From: Cristatella mucedo
Lineage: Eukaryota > Bryozoa > Phylactolaemata > Cristatellidae
Length of the DNA: 64,000 nt
Assembly (NCBI GenBank): GCA_009760855.2
Contig: WPIO01000349.1
Span: forward strand, 1-64,000
Direction of reading: 5' to 3'
Part shown: positions 20,603 to 31,275 of the stretch, one piece after another
Layout of the letters: the number at the start of each line of letters is the position of its first letter
How positions within the stretch are numbered: the first letter of the stretch is position 1
The notes under the pieces: model-generated
Told to the model about the DNA's origin: nothing
The model's input: only the letters and a program-made list of their open reading frames with translations
Databases searched by the model: none
Made by a program: the position numbers and the translations under genes

Positions 20603-23589
20603 GAGTCCCAGTAAACTCTTCCTTTTGTTAATTCGTGCTACGCCTGCACGTGGCTTGAAACTATTCGGCTTTGTCTTGCTAAGCAGAGGCACAGCTAGAC
20701 CGCTAGCACTTAGTTTTATAGTATCCGCTTATAATTATTGTGTAAGAATGATAATTGTACTGTTTTCTGGCTGGTCTAACTAAGCCTTGTACGTGATATT
20801 TTTCATTATCCTTTGCTTATTAGTTCCCTGGCAGCGAGATTTAAAGCTTTTACTTGGAGATGTACAACTTTATTATTCTAGGCGGAAGACTTATAAATTT
20901 TTTCCTTATGATGTCGCCTCAATAGAAATGAAATCCTTTAGTGCCCTTGGGAAGTATATAGGGCAGAGGGATGGTGCACGTTTCAAGAGAATGCAGTCCA
21001 TACAAGACTCCAGAGATCCAATCTTTTAAAGGCTATCCTGACGGTCGCTGGCTTTTAGGCTCTGAAACGGCCTCCCATATTCAACCTCAGCCAAAGCCAT
21101 GCAACATTTGCAGGACCAAGACGAACAGCAGGATGCGCTTGTTTAGTTTGGTTATTCATGATATCAAATGCATTAAAAAACAGAATCTGCCAGAGCAGGA
21201 TGGCAGAATCGTAATGGGATTTAAGTTCCACAGATCTTGATATTAACGAGCAGTATTAGTCTAACTGCTTAAGTAATCCGTGTGTTTTTTACATCCGGCA
21301 CAGGCAATATTGTCTCCGTAGTACGAGTACGAAATCTGAGCATCCTAATCTGAAATGAAGACTTGCTTTAAGTAAATCACTGAATTGCTCGGCCAAGTGA
21401 CGTCACACTGAGCTGGTTAATATAACAAAGTTAGGTGCGTGCAGTTATGGGCACGGCAGAACAAGTTGGTCTTTGAATTCCTTTCCACATATCAAGCGTT
21501 TTTTCCGGGCACGAAGAAGCTTAAATGTGCCGCTATTTAGGGATTGGAAGCGGTTTTTGGCGATCTTCATGCACTGATCTTCGTGCCCCACAAAGCAGAG
21601 TTTGTGCGTTTTACTTAGAGCAGCCTTGTGGCTACATGTCACTTAAATAGAATAATCAGCTAAAACGGTCCGCAGCTGGGGTCACTTTGATGAAGTACCA
21701 AATGCAACCACGTTGCACACTGTTTCGCTCGTGTCGCCTACTGCCTTGAATAGGCACAGGCATGATGAGAGAGGCGTACGGAAAGGCAGTCTTAATGTGG
21801 CTGCAATATTCGGTCGAAATTAAGGTCAGAATTGTGCACGATACATAAAGTCAATTTTATTTCTTGTGTAGGACGTATAAATTCCCGCAGCAGGTTTTTC
21901 AGTCTTAAATCCTAGTATTCAGTGGCCTGTGTTTATAGCTCTCAGATTGGGAAACTATTCTGAGAGCCTGAGCACGTTAATCTGCTGTCCGATGCTCGCA
22001 GGAATGCGGCAGGATACCGATTCCACTAATTGTGTCGTGTCACGTATACTTGCTTCATAATGTGATATCGGAGAATTCTAAAAATGCATTAGGATTGTGT
22101 GTAAGGTCGTTGCAAATTCGTGAAATCCAAGCTGATTCGGTAGAAACCTCCTGTTAAGCCGCAGCTTGAGACTGGCAAGTGACTCGTAGATGTACTGCTG
22201 TTAGTCTGATTGTACACCACTTTCGGACCATCGAAGGTTGCAGTATCTTAAGACTGCTAGTGGTACTTCTGAAGCCATCAAGATGATATAGCAAAGTGTT
22301 TATCAATTCACATTTCTGCAGTAGCACATCTGGCCTATCATCCCGCATGTCACAGGTTCGAGCGTTGCCGCTAGGAATTTTACATTGATAGCTGTCGAAG
22401 ATTGTATCTAGCAATTTAAAAGTCGCTGTTTGATCAAAAATCCGCGCTACTTTAGTTTTAACTACCAAGATACGACAACTCTCTTACTCTTTCTAATTAC
22501 TGCACTCAAGAAAGTCCGATAAATCAGGCTTTTTGTAGCAAAAGGCTTGAGTTATTCGCGGAGAAAAAAAGTGGAGAAACACATAAGCTTTTTGCTATTA
22601 GATTAAGATTTATTTCAACTTTATTAGCATTATTCTATCAAGATTTCAGCGATTTCAAGAGCTCTGCAACAAGCCGCTCTGAAACAAACTTAAACAAACA
22701 ACAACTCACGTTTACCATTATTTCTCCAAAAATGGGACGAAAAGAAGGACCGCAGACGAATGTACGTGAAGGTCACATACTCCATATTTTAGCTAGATTA
22801 TAGCTTGGTGTAGACGGCGAGTCTTGCGGTCTACCTGCTTCCTACCTATTCGAGTCCTCGTTGTATATATTACCAATACGGTGGGGCGGTCCAAGACTGA
22901 GGAAAGACTTGGCGAAGATTCAGCAGCCAAATCTGGTTCTACTTCATCAGCCAAGACGTAGCAAGTCACTGATCTTATGACCGTTCCGGCCACAACTACT
23001 ACATTGCTTTGAAAACAGTAACGGACGAATCAACCAGCAAAACCCCCTGTTAATGGGACACTCGGTGCTCGGAGTTCAGGAATCTTGTTTTGAGGTGACA
23101 AGCGAGGGAGACTATAGAGGACAGGTTTCGCTCCACCGGTGATTGATTTAGCAAAGCCTGACCGTAGAGAAACGCTGCCGTTAAACCAAACGAATGCTCA
23201 GTGGGCAGAGAGAATAGGGAGCAAGTCTTAGAGCAAGACTGCCGTCTGAAGCAAGACTGCCGTCTGAACATCTGAGAAACCGTTAGACTGATGTAGGACT
23301 CGAGTAGGTAGGAAGCAAGTAGCAAGTAGGTATGAAAATGGTAGGTAGTAGGTAGGATGCACGCTCCTATCACGCGTACCTCAGAATGAAAGTACGTAAG
23401 AAAAAAGCTTGTTGACGATGTAGGCAGATATCATTATGAAATTTTACATAGCCACCTAGATACATAAATAACGGAAATTACTTAATGCAAGCCCGTCTAG
23501 CTTAATAAAATCATTCTGCATGACATTGGAAGTGAATTGGCTTCACTTGGCCGACCCCATTGCTTTCCGCATTTGAAGTGAATTTATTT
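20603..23589. other. Unassigned DNA, about 3 kb
   Basis: I see no gene, known repeat or credible exon chain. The longest open frames (22154-22468 minus, 23050-23373 minus, 20971-21240 plus) show no recognisable motif. A short duplication of GCAAGACTGCCGTCTGA occurs at about 23234-23268. Confidence 0.35.
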
Positions 23590-23735
23590 GGACTTTTGAA
23601 TTGACTAGATTTAAAAAAAATTAAAGATGCACCTATTTTTGATAGCATTTAGTGGGTCCCTGTGATGCGTTCTTTATGTGCTTATGCGTGCTGACACTGT
23701 TGCACGCTGCCGTTAACCACACTTGCATGCATTGC
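23590..23735 (+). mobile_element. LINE-B fragment (end of ORF2 and UTR)
   Basis: Matches the segment around the LINE-B stop codon: a GCACCTATTTTTGATAGCAT variant, AGTGGGTCCCTGTGATGCGT and GCTTATGCGTGCTGACACTG. The tail and hairpin are missing, so it is truncated at both ends. Confidence 0.75.
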
Positions 23736-24429
23736 GGCTGATGAAAACTCCGCTTAGAGGGCTGTAGCTGAAGGTCGGGGAAATTTCTTTGAAACCCACC
23801 CAGATAGTATACACAGCCTGTCTAGAATCTTTGTTTGAAACCTTACAGATGGAATGAATAATCACAATATTACATACATCCGCTTGAGTTTTCCGTTCAA
23901 CTTCCTGTACAATATTTAGAAGAAAGTAGGTCTCTCGCGCAGTTGCTCAGCCCATTTTCCGCGACGCACTAAAAAGAAACTCATCTTCTCGCTTGCACAG
24001 TCTGAAGCCGTGCACACTTTGGCACGGCTCTATAACCCTGCCTAAACAGAATGATCAATTTAGTGACTGAAAGTTTGACCAGGGTATAACTAACGCTCGG
24101 TTGTAAGAGAGACTGGAGCCTGGAGCATTGTCTATAGTTGGTTTAAGTTCTCATAGAAATGAACTCTCCGCTCCTTGGTAAGAGACTACCTTAAGTCTTG
24201 GAGGCCTGAAAAGTCGTAATGCGTTACTTTGTATCCATTAAGTACACTTACTGCATTACTAAGCAGGTTAGCCTCCTTCCTCGAATCATGGTGACCACCG
24301 GAGAGAAGTTGTCAGGATTTATAAGACTTACTATGCATTTTTGTGGTCCAAGTCTAGCATGACTCGCCTTCCAACAACAAGCACCCCTAGCGTTTCTCAT
24401 CCGTTGCAGAATTCTCTTCCGAAAACCGA

Positions 24430-25600
24430 AATGCCCCTCTCCCCCCCCCCGGGGACGCTCGGGCCGCTCGAGCGGCTCACGAGCGCCGTGTGCGGGGCCC
24501 CAGCCGAAGCACTCCTCGGCGGATGGGTAGCCGAGTAAGCCGTCGGCGCGCTCTCACGGAGAGTGGACGTGCGCGTTCTCGCGGAGCGTGGACGTGGGTG
24601 ACCTCGCCAGTGGCTAGATCGCGGACTAGCGACGAGTTAGCGCTCCCCGCCGCTGGCCGACCGTCCGCGTCTCTGGCTGCGGGGGGCGACTTTGCTGCCT
24701 CTCTGCAGCGGGCGCAGCCGCCTCCGGAAACGACTCGGACGAGTCTATTTTTTAATGAGCCATCACCTAGAAGCCGCCATAGCCTTGAAGCCACCGTGGC
24801 CTATCGGCCGGCAGTCTCCGCTTCGAGGTATAGGTTTATTGCCGCAGGCGGGCGGCAGTTCAAGCCGAGCACACGTGGCGTCAGGGATTGCGGCAGCGAC
24901 GGATAATGGCCGCGGACTTGCAATCGCGCGCGCGCTAGCGTCTGTGTCTATTTGCCGAGCCTTTCGCCAGCAGCGACGGCTGCACCACGGAGACTAGCCA
25001 CCCAGCGTGGTTTGCAGCTAGTCCGCCGGCCGTCGTCGCTACGAAAGTACGAAGGTGCCGTTCGCGCCAGTACCGACTGATTCTTGCGCGGCCCCCGTCA
25101 TCTGCGTTGTCGCACGCCTATCTACACCCGTATGACCGTCGGCTCTCAGGTTGAGTGCTACGTGGGTGCCACGCCATGGCCATGCCCGAACAGGAGGCGA
25201 TAGCGAGGCACTTTCTGCACAGATGCATTTTCGCCGAGGCCGCGAGCAGTTGGCAGCAGTAGCTCCACGCTTTGGCGCCAATCGACGCGGACGCCTGTCT
25301 TGCGTCCTGCGCGGTTTCTTCTGTGGACGTTCGCGCGGGACTCCTGCGAAGGCGCGCGCGCGACATTTTTGCCGCTGGCGCGCACGCGCACGCGCTGCCT
25401 CTGTCGGCCTTTCTTCCCCGCCCCCCAGCCCTTCGCGATTCGTCGCGCTCCAATTAGCGCACGCTTCGCGCTCAGCGAGCCGTGAAGCCGCTGGGTGCGT
25501 GGTTCGCCGTCTTAGTGCTCTCCTCAAGTTGAGCCACCGCCGCAGCAGCCGCCATCTCTTACGTCCTCCGTTCATCTTCTTAGAGGCGCGGCGCCGGACG
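24430..25600. other. GC-rich island, no gene recognised
   Basis: Composition is strikingly richer in G, C and CpG than the AT-rich surroundings. The long open frames on both strands (for example 25039-25575 minus, 25151-25699 plus) overlap in many frames and are arginine/alanine-rich, as expected from GC-rich noncoding DNA. It begins at a C run (24431-24450) and ends at a LINE-A. It may be a CpG-island promoter or an unrecognised repeat. Confidence 0.45.
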
Positions 25601-25604
25601 TGCT

Positions 25605-26915
25605 CTCACCCACGAGACCGGTCCCCTGTGGAGTACCTCAAAGGTTCGTCCTCTGTACCTTGCTTTTCTCCATTTACACTCAACCTCTGGGAAAAGTGAT
25701 CGAGGCCCTTGGAATAGGATATCACTTTTACGCTGACGATACTCGGCTGTATTCGTCATTCAAACCGTCGGAATCTGCTTCAGCACCTGATAAACTGAAT
25801 GCTTGCCTTGCCAACATTCGATCCTGGATGTCTGAAAATTTCTTAATACTAAATGACTATACAGCTTATATATAATTCATTTATATAGCGCCCTAAGAGA
25901 ACTTAATCTCTAACCAGGCGCTTCATCTATGCCTCGGGGCTCGAGCCCACGACCTCGGTCAGACCTTGGTCGGGGCGAGCACCTTAACCGCTAGACCAAA
26001 GAGCTGTCGCTCATAGGACACCCTAATGGTAGGGCTGGATTAGAAAGTTCTGCTCTTCAAATAGGTGATGCTGTTGTGCCACCATCACCAAGTGCTCGGA
26101 ATTGAGGCGAAATTTTCAATAGCTGCCTAAATTTTTAAAGCTTTATTCAGAAGACTGCTTTAACAGCTTGCCATTACGTCCGATCCCTATCCAAGATTAA
26201 AAGCTGTCTTTCACTGTGGCTTGCAAAATATTAAACTAGCTCCTTAGTCTTCTCTCGGCTAGATTATTGTAATTCTCTTTTGGCTGAGCTACCAAAAAAA
26301 GCAATTAGGCAGCTGGAAATAGCTGTGAATATGGCTGCAAGATTAGTTTGCAAATCCAAGAGGTTGGACCACGTGTCTTCTTTGCTAAAACTGTTACGGT
26401 GGCTGGCGGCTGATAAACGCATACAGAGCCTAGTTCTTACGCTGACCCACACGGTCCTCCGCGGCTTGACTCTTCCATATCTAGCTGAACTGCTGCACCA
26501 GTTTTCACCTCCCCGTGTCCCCAGGTCCTGTATGGACGATAAGCTAGTTGCTTCATTCCTCCAATCAAAGACAGTTGGTGATAAAAGCTTTGGCTCTGCA
26601 ACTCTTAGATTGTGGAACTCGCTTCCACCATTCTTATGCAACAACTAATCTTCTGCTGCCGACGGTGGCTCATCCTGTTCAGCGGTCCAGAGCTGCTACT
26701 TCCTTGCTACTCACTACCTCAACTGCTCTACTGACTCTGCTATGCTTCCCACTTACTCATTGTTGCGTGAGATGAAGTCAGTTGGCTGCCGAAAGCGTAC
26801 GGAAAGCCGCTCAGGCTGTGAGTGCGCTATACAAATCTCTCGTGCGTAACACCCACATAGTCTTTTTGACTTTGTGGAGTTACAGACGGAGATGCGTTAC
26901 ATTGCATTCCAACAT
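25605..26915 (+). mobile_element. LINE-A copy, 5' truncated, interrupted by a SINE
   Basis: Reads [20 protein letters not shown] and [17 protein letters not shown] from about 25620, then breaks at about 25860. It resumes at about 26005 and continues with ELPKKAIRQLEIAVNMAARL and LRLWNSLPPFLCNN. The end is a 3' UTR and a decayed TTACATT tail at about 26897-26912. Several frameshifts and stops show it is inactive. It is more diverged from LINE-A at 10443-13710 than the other copies. Confidence 0.85.
25864..26004 (-). mobile_element. tRNA-derived SINE (S1) inserted in LINE-A, antisense
   Basis: On the minus strand the head reads TTTGGTCTAGCGGTTAAGGT (box A-like) and GGTCGTGGGCTCGAGCCCC (box B-like). 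The tail AAGCGCCTGGTTAGAGATTA then TTCTCTTAGGGCGCTATATA is the LINE-B 3' end. The interrupted LINE-A continues on both sides. This is the clearest copy of the SINE. Confidence 0.9.
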
Positions 26916-27536
26916 GACGGCTCGGTGCCGACTGTGGACAGAGCTGGCGATGGATCCATCCTCGTCGTCGCCAGTGAGGCTGCGGCCACTGCGACGTCGG
27001 CGTCGACGCAGAAGTTGCCGCAGAGAAATGGCGTCCGGTTTTATATCGTCGGTCGTCCGGCGACTGGAGACCTCCCGAACTTGGCCTCAGGCTGGCAGTC
27101 GATGCTGTCCAAGTGCTCGGACAGACAGCTTCCGTTGGAGCCCCGTCGCCGCCGTCCATCGCTGTGACAGTGGCGAACGACGACCGGCAGCTAGTTCGCT
27201 CGCTCGAAGACGTGCCGCGGTGGCTGCGGCAGCGGCAGCAGATGCTGCGATATCGCTGAGCGCCAAGCGCTTCCGGTGCCGCGGCCGCCAGCGCTGCCTC
27301 CTCCTCGGCCAGCGTCTCTTGCGCCGCTCGTTGCGGTCAGCCGAGCCGCAGCACGAGACCGGCGTCGGCGCCGCGATAGGCCACGACGCCGTAGCGACGC
27401 GTCGTTGGTTATCTAGCTGTCATTGCCCTCCGACAGCCTCGGCTGAGCGACCTTCAGCAAGCGGTCGCAAAAGCCGCCACGAACCTACTCCTGTAGGGGC
27501 ACGCGCGCACGACGGCGGCGAGATGTAGAACGAAGA
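26916..27536. other. GC-rich stretch, no gene recognised
   Basis: GC- and CpG-rich DNA after the LINE-A tail. The 248-codon frame at 26782-27528 starts inside LINE-A and is arginine-rich, so I do not trust it. A frame without ATG containing DRQLVRSLEDVPRWLRQRQQ (about 27178-27237) looks slightly more protein-like, but I cannot assign it. Confidence 0.35.
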
Positions 27537-27760
27537 ATGAAAACCCCACAAGCGAGTTGCGTTAGTGACGACGACGGCCGTATCGGTATTGTACGCAGGC
27601 AAAGGCGGAAGAGCGAGCGTACGTACGGATGTAGGAGCAGCCGTCGTGGAAGCAGCTGCGGAGAGCCAGCGGAAGAAAGGAGAAAGTGAACGAGAAGGAG
27701 GGTGGGCGAGGGGATAGTGTGCGTACAGGCCGACGCACAGGCAGAAAGTTCTCTGCTGCA
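27537..27760 (+). repeat. Dispersed repeat R1, copy 1
   Basis: Starting at CCCACAAGCGAGTTGCGTTA, this segment can be aligned by eye with 51155-51345, including the GTACGCAGGCAA, GAGAAAG and ACAGGCCGACGCACAGGCAG regions. No coding sequence or terminal repeats could be defined. It may be part of a larger transposable element. Confidence 0.55.
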
Positions 27761-27840
27761 GGCCTAGCAGGTCATGCGACCGCAGCGGACCCGTTTCAAT
27801 TAAAACCAGCTTAGCTAGCCAATACTGTTCGACGCATAAC

Positions 27841-29239
27841 CACAATCCACCGAAATCCAATCTAACTAGGCTAGCAACGACCAGACGTAAGTGTTGCCGA
27901 GCTCAAGTTTTTCTCTGATATTGTAGTACACATTCGAATTTATCTGTCTACAAAATTTCATGCCACTTCGCGAAAGCACACACATGGAAATGAGTTTTGG
28001 CGCCGGACGCCTGTACCGCAATCCACCGCAATCCATTCTAGTTCTCTTCAAATCCGTCCCAAATCTGCTGCGAACAGCTCCAAAAAGTCTGAAATATCAA
28101 ACTAGGCTACATGCACGATGTACCCAGAAAATTTTTCGCGATTCCTCTCACGCGTTCTCGCAAAGTTTACGGAAATAAGATTGCCAATACCGCAATCTAC
28201 CGCAATCCACCCAAATCCACTGCATTCCACCATGCAACGATTGAAATCATGATTGAAAAGCTCCTTTTTGATTGCATATAACAGCACACTCTTCGAAAAT
28301 TGCATTAAACAAATTTCACTTGCATTGGTACAGCCAAATCGACTGCAGCAGCCCAGGCCAATATCGCAATCCACTTCAATCCACAAAATCCATCGCATAA
28401 AAATCGAAATACATTGAGCCGAGCTCCAGTTTTTATTGCATATTAAAGTGCACCGTGCTGTGTGCACGACCACGTAAAATGAAAAAAAATGTGCACCCTC
28501 GCATTGTGGCAATGGGCGGCAATCGCCTGAAATGACCTGGAAATCTGCCGCAATCCACGCTATTCCACAGAAAATCATCCAAAGAACTTTAAAACACACC
28601 TATTTAGGGCAGCATTTAGTGGGTCCCTGTGATTTGTCCTTCACGTGCTTATGCGTGCTGACACTGTGCATGCTGCCACTAATCACATTTGCATGCTGAC
28701 CCTGTGCATGTCACCCCTAACCATGTTACTCATTTTTTTTGTTTATCAAGCATGATATTACTCACCATTCTACTGCATTTCCCTTTGCAGCGAATGTAAA
28801 GCGTCTATAGGGAGAGATTGAGTTCTCTGAAGGCGCTTTATCAAGTGCATTATTATTATTATTATTATTTTCCTCAAATCACCATCGCGAAGCTCTAATT
28901 GACATTGCAATATGACTAGACTCAGTTCAAAGTGCATCCAAAAAACTTCGCTCCATTGTGCACAGGCATTCTCATGCAATGAATTGCAATCGCCTGCAAC
29001 GACCCGGTTCCATACCTCAATCCGCCGAAATCCGCCGAAATCCTCTGCAATGTGCTACGAAGTGACCAGAACGCGTACACTAGAATCTCTAATTACAATG
29101 GCACGCTGTTCTACTCTTTGGTTGTCGCGTACTCGCATAACTTTACTGCAATTGCCTCGGCCATTCTGCGGCAACCCACTGCAATCGACTGCAACTGCCC
29201 GGGCCAGTAGGTCGATGTACAGCAACCCACCGAAAAACG

Positions 29240-29240
<1 letters not shown>
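27841..29240 (+). repeat. Degenerate tandem array, unit about 175 bp
   Basis: A CGCAATCCACCGCAATCCA-like motif recurs at 27841, 28017, 28191, 28365, 28549, about 29014 and about 29168-29218. A second landmark (GAGCTCAAGTTTTTCT or similar) lies about 75 bases after most of them. Spacing is 174-184 bases once the LINE-B insertion (28578-28872) is removed. Units are strongly diverged, so the array is old. Open frames inside it are spurious. Confidence 0.8.
28578..28872 (+). mobile_element. LINE-B 3' fragment inserted in the tandem array
   Basis: Begins at AACTTTAAAACACACCTATT (end of ORF2), runs through GTGGGTCCCTGTGATTTGTC and ends with the hairpin and an ATT-repeat tail. The tandem-array sequence continues on both sides. 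Confidence 0.9.

Positions 29241-29337
<97 letters not shown>
29241..29337. repeat. Compound (TA)n(TG)n microsatellite
   Basis: About 22 bases of TA followed by about 74 bases of TG, directly after the tandem array. Confidence 0.95.
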
Positions 29338-29429
29338 ACTTTGCCGGCTTAGCCCCAAACGATGAAAGTAGTGGCTCCTCTCTTGCCGGAAGGAACTGGC
29401 TATCGAGTCTTTACCGGCTGAGCTGCTGA

Positions 29430-30051
29430 TGGTCTACCGTACCAGCAACGAACCAGCACCGTCGAGCGGCGCTGGCGGTCGGGCTCGGCTGCAACCGCAC
29501 GCTGCTGTGCCTGAGCCTGCGAAACAACTCGCTCGGACCGCGCGGCTGCACGCGCCTCTTCGCGGCGCTCGCCGGCGGCGGCGGCTGCCGCATGGCAAGC
29601 ATCGACGTGACGACCCAGAATCTCGTGCTCGACGAGAGCGGTAACAAGCTCGCTCGCCGCCATGCTGGCGGCGAGCGAGCGCGTTACGGCCATGGTGGCG
29701 GCAAGCGCCGGCATACGTGCTGCACGGCATGCGAGGCATGCCGGCATGCGAGAGCTTCACGCCGACGGCTGCGGCGTGACGGCGGCCGGCTGCGTGGCGC
29801 TCAGCGCCGCTCTGCTTGCCGCCGACGCGGGCGAGACGTCGTCGCCGCTGCGAAAGCTGTTGCTCAGCAACAAGACGATCTCTGACGACGGCCTGAGCTG
29901 CCTGAGCGAGGCGCTCGCCGGCGGCCGCGGCAGCCTTCGCACTCTGCATGTCGACCTGTGCGACGACTCAGCGGAGGCTCTGGCAGGACCTTTGTGTGCA
30001 CCCTGCTGCATACGAACGAGCGCTCGCTCGAGGTGCTCAGCGCCTGCTACT
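29430..30051 (+). pseudogene. Ribonuclease-inhibitor-type LRR gene relic
   Basis: RI-type leucine-rich repeats form solenoids used for recognition, for example in NLR proteins. The first part reads LLCLSLRNNSLGPRGCTRLF and CRMASIDVT. After a frame change near 29645 the next reads MRELHADGCGVTAAGCVALS, LRKLLLSNKTISDDGLSCLS and LRTLHVDLCDD. After a second change near 29990 it ends ERSLEVLSACY and stop. At least four repeats follow the LxxLxLxxNxL(x)nGxxxLxxAL pattern. Frame breaks make it a pseudogene or a badly read gene. It is much more GC-rich than the ROCO exons, so the two are not obviously parts of one gene. No NACHT or CARD part is seen nearby. Confidence 0.7.
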
Positions 30052-30182
30052 GATGTATCCTGGCTGTTGCTGCAGCATCTTTGTGGGCAAATAATAACAG
30101 CTCGGCAATGCCATTGCCTTAGGATCTCAGTCGGCGGCGGGGTCGGTGGGTACAAAGTGTTGTCTGCTGCCCCCCCCCCCCC

Positions 30183-30290
30183 CGGTACGACCCAGAGGTA
30201 ACGTGCTTGCCTTTAACGATCAAGGTCGTCGGCTCGATCCCTGCGTCATATGAAAAGCATCTAGATGGAGATTGAGTTGCGTAAAAAAAA
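30183..30290 (+). mobile_element. tRNA-derived SINE (S1), sense
   Basis: A tRNA-like head (GACCCAGAGGTAACGTGCTT and AAGGTCGTCGGCTCGATCCC) is followed by a LINE-B-like tail (AAAGCATCTAGATGGAGATT, GAGTTGCG) and an A run. Confidence 0.65.
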
Positions 30291-30296
30291 AAAAAT

Positions 30297-30456
30297 ACAA
30301 TGCAATTCATATCTATAACACCCCAAGAAAAACCTAAATCTCTATTCACGAACATTACATACGTCACAAGGCTCGAGCCCACGACCTTGGTCGTACAACA
30401 CATTCACCTTGACCTTGTTTCGAGGTCAGCACGTTAATGCCACTAGGCCGGAGTCC
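30297..30456 (-). mobile_element. tRNA-derived SINE (S1), antisense
   Basis: The minus strand reads GGCCTAGTGGCATTAACGTG then AAGGTCGTGGGCTCGAGCC, followed by a decayed LINE-B-like tail (AGAGATTTAGGTTTTTCTTG). It is arranged tail to tail with the copy at 30183-30290. A further box-B-like remnant (GACCGAGGTCGTGGACTCCG, minus strand) abuts it near 30445-30470. Confidence 0.65.
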
Positions 30457-30599
30457 ACGACCTCGGTCATCAAATACATTTACTGTGACCTTGGTGGGGA
30501 GGGGGATGTCAAAAAGGTATTTTGCCGCTGGGTTCTCGGGGCTAAATGCTATGCACACATGCAAGCCATTTGACTAATTACTTTGTAACCCTGGCTCTG

Positions 30600-31186
30600 C
30601 ACGTGAGCTTAAAAGCAGTAATGACAGAAACTGACAATGGGGCAGGAAGTAGCAATGCCAGGGTTATAACAAGTCTTCTAAGCCGCTGAGCTAGGCCACA
30701 TATTGCTAGTTTTGCTTATTACAGTGGCAGAGCATCTAACAGAAAAGTTAGCAGGTTAGCTGCGGATGAGGCCACCCCCTAGCTACACTGTCAGGGCATT
30801 TTCAGTCTGAATGGAGCTTAGGACTCACAGAAACCTCTCGCGTATGCAGAGCTGAGCATGGCTGCTAGCAATCACTTCTGCCAATTTAAACTTGTATCGG
30901 GGCAAGAAGCAGCTTCAAAACAAGAGCAAAGTCAGAGTCAACGCAAAAGACCGTCAAAGCTTGCTATGAGCCCAAAGAGCTCTTTTATGAGCTTTTTTCA
31001 TGAGCTTTGCATTTCCTCCGCGCCTGCCTTCGCACCACGTGTCATGTCTTCTCACCCCAACTAAACTACCGGGTGTCAAGGAAAGCGTTTAGGAAACGTA
31101 GGTGGGGCAGACCGAGGCGGCACTAGCATGGTGCACGTGCACGCAGGCCTTGCTTCAGCGGCCAAGGGCTGAATCGGGCTGATAAG
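30600..31186. other. Unassigned DNA
   Basis: No feature recognised. A weak tRNA-like string on the minus strand near 30650-30700 (TGGCCTAGCTCAGCGGCTTA) may be another SINE remnant, but no second box could be placed. Confidence 0.3.
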
Positions 31187-31275
31187 AATAATATCAATAA
31201 AATTGCACTTGATAAAGCGCCCTCAGAGAACTTAATCTCTTTCTAGGCGCTGTACATTTGATGCAGCGATTGGTG
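31187..31275 (-). mobile_element. LINE-B 3'-tail fragment, antisense
   Basis: Shows the tail hairpin clearly: AAGCGCCCTCAGAGA, loop, TCTCTTTCTAGGCGCT. Only the last ~90 bases of the element are present. Confidence 0.85.

Noticed and set aside
20971-21240. 89-codon frame after the ROCO gene
   Set aside because: No domain, no splice context that would join it to the CARD exon, and the CARD exon already ends in a stop.
25039-25699. Long arginine/alanine-rich frames on both strands (up to 182 codons)
   Set aside because: Overlapping frames on both strands in GC-rich DNA, no motif, no conserved copy; stop codons are rare there for compositional reasons.
26782-27528. 248-codon plus-strand frame
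   Set aside because: It starts inside the LINE-A 3' end, runs through its tail and continues as arginine-rich translation of GC-rich DNA.
29241-29337. CRISPR-like or regulatory repeat
   Set aside because: It is a simple TA/TG microsatellite; there are no spacers and the genome is eukaryotic.
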